Shown one piece after another: positions 13,357-13,569 of a DNA stretch of 13,569 bases; positions within the stretch are counted from its first letter, which is position 1, and every line of letters begins with the position of its first letter. The translations under genes and the position numbers were made by a program. The DNA lies in the NCBI GenBank assembly GCA_964599655.1, contig CAZRGV010000149.1:1-13569 (forward strand). The letters run 5' to 3'. The DNA is from CAZRGV01 sp964599655 (lineage in GTDB: Bacteria; Planctomycetota; Planctomycetia; Isosphaerales; Isosphaeraceae). Under the pieces are notes generated by a model. It ran no database searches and was not told the DNA's origin. It worked only from the letters and a program-made list of their open reading frames with translations.

Positions 13357-13569
13357 GCACCCGCCGAAACCCCCAAAGGGTAACAGGATTCGGCGGTGGG
13401 TGGCACTGGTGGCTAGTCCACCAGTGCTCCGAGTGGTCGAGGAAGAGACTGGTGGACTAAGCCACCCGTGGCACCCGATCGACTGATCGAGGAAGACACT
13501 GGTGGCTTGTGCAGCAGAGCACCGGGTTAGTCGTAGTGGGTGGCACTGGTGGCTAGTCCACCAGTGCTC

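Larger units (their letters stand above)
13138..13569. repeat. Tandem array of a 110-114 bp palindrome-rich repeat, continuing past the window edge
   Basis: Three nearly complete units start at 13138, 13251 and 13361 (113, 110 and 114 bp). They share the landmark GAAACCCCCAAAGGGTAACA and a block around GGTCGAGGAAGACACTGGTGG. A fourth unit from about 13475 lacks the first half and resumes at the GTCGAGG-like block; it then runs with more changes to the right edge, ending in another copy of the GCACTGGTGG stem-loop. Each full unit can fold into three stem-loops. There are no unique spacers, so this is not CRISPR, and no transposase gene is present. It is best described as an intergenic palindromic repeat, possibly a non-autonomous mobile element or a REP-like family. 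Confidence 0.85.

Noticed and set aside
12036..13406. Minus-strand open frame of 456 codons running through the repeat and two genes
   Set aside because: The repeat units have few stops in this frame, which makes the frame artificially long. It shows repeated low-quality sequence and no domain. Proteins predicted from this repeat are likely annotation artefacts.
13138..13569. CRISPR array
   Set aside because: The units are 110-114 bp and contiguous, with no unique spacers and no cas genes nearby.

Overview
The window is very GC-rich, densely coding bacterial DNA and most likely comes from a planctomycete, probably of the Isosphaeraceae type. This is inferred from gene content: a secreted protein with a planctomycete-style C-terminal cytochrome c domain, a protein with an N-terminal zinc ribbon followed by one membrane helix and HEAT repeats, an exported SAM-dependent methyltransferase, and a palindrome-rich intergenic repeat. 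No rRNA, tRNA, transposase, integrase or CRISPR array is visible.

Layout. 1-107 is the Pro/Ala-rich tail of a gene cut by the left edge. A family 2 glycosyltransferase of the polyprenyl-phosphate sugar transferase type follows (393-1280), behind a promoter-like -10 box flanked by a perfect 10-bp inverted repeat. Two small lipoproteins with related Ala/Glu/Lys-rich helical repeats follow (1442-1654 and 1963-2406). A stem-loop at 2446-2484 lies between the second lipoprotein and a convergent DUF488 gene on the minus strand (3027-2533). Divergent from DUF488 are an exported class I methyltransferase (3203-4069) and a 1319-residue secreted protein (4180-8139). That protein combines a PPC-like beta domain, a CxxCH heme site, an alpha/alpha-toroid (squalene-cyclase-like) region, a long HEAT array and a second CxxCH domain. 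After a 292-bp gap with a promoter candidate and palindromes comes a 914-residue zinc-ribbon, single-helix, HEAT-type protein (8432-11176) whose C-terminal half is an array with a period of 72 residues. An inositol-monophosphatase-family enzyme (11315-12097), a DUF4188 protein (12162-12638) and an unrecognised 139-residue protein (12741-13160) complete the coding part.

From about 13138 to the right edge lies a degenerate tandem repeat with units of 110-114 bp, each carrying up to three stem-loops. The first unit overlaps the end of the last gene and supplies its final six codons and its stop.

How the genes relate. The methyltransferase and the diheme HEAT protein are the only obvious same-strand pair in which both products are exported; they may be co-transcribed. 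The other genes look like a loose collection of housekeeping and lineage-specific functions with no evident shared pathway. The parts most worth following up are the diheme toroid/HEAT protein, the 72-residue repeat protein and the terminal palindromic repeat. None of these is proven to be a new system from the sequence alone.
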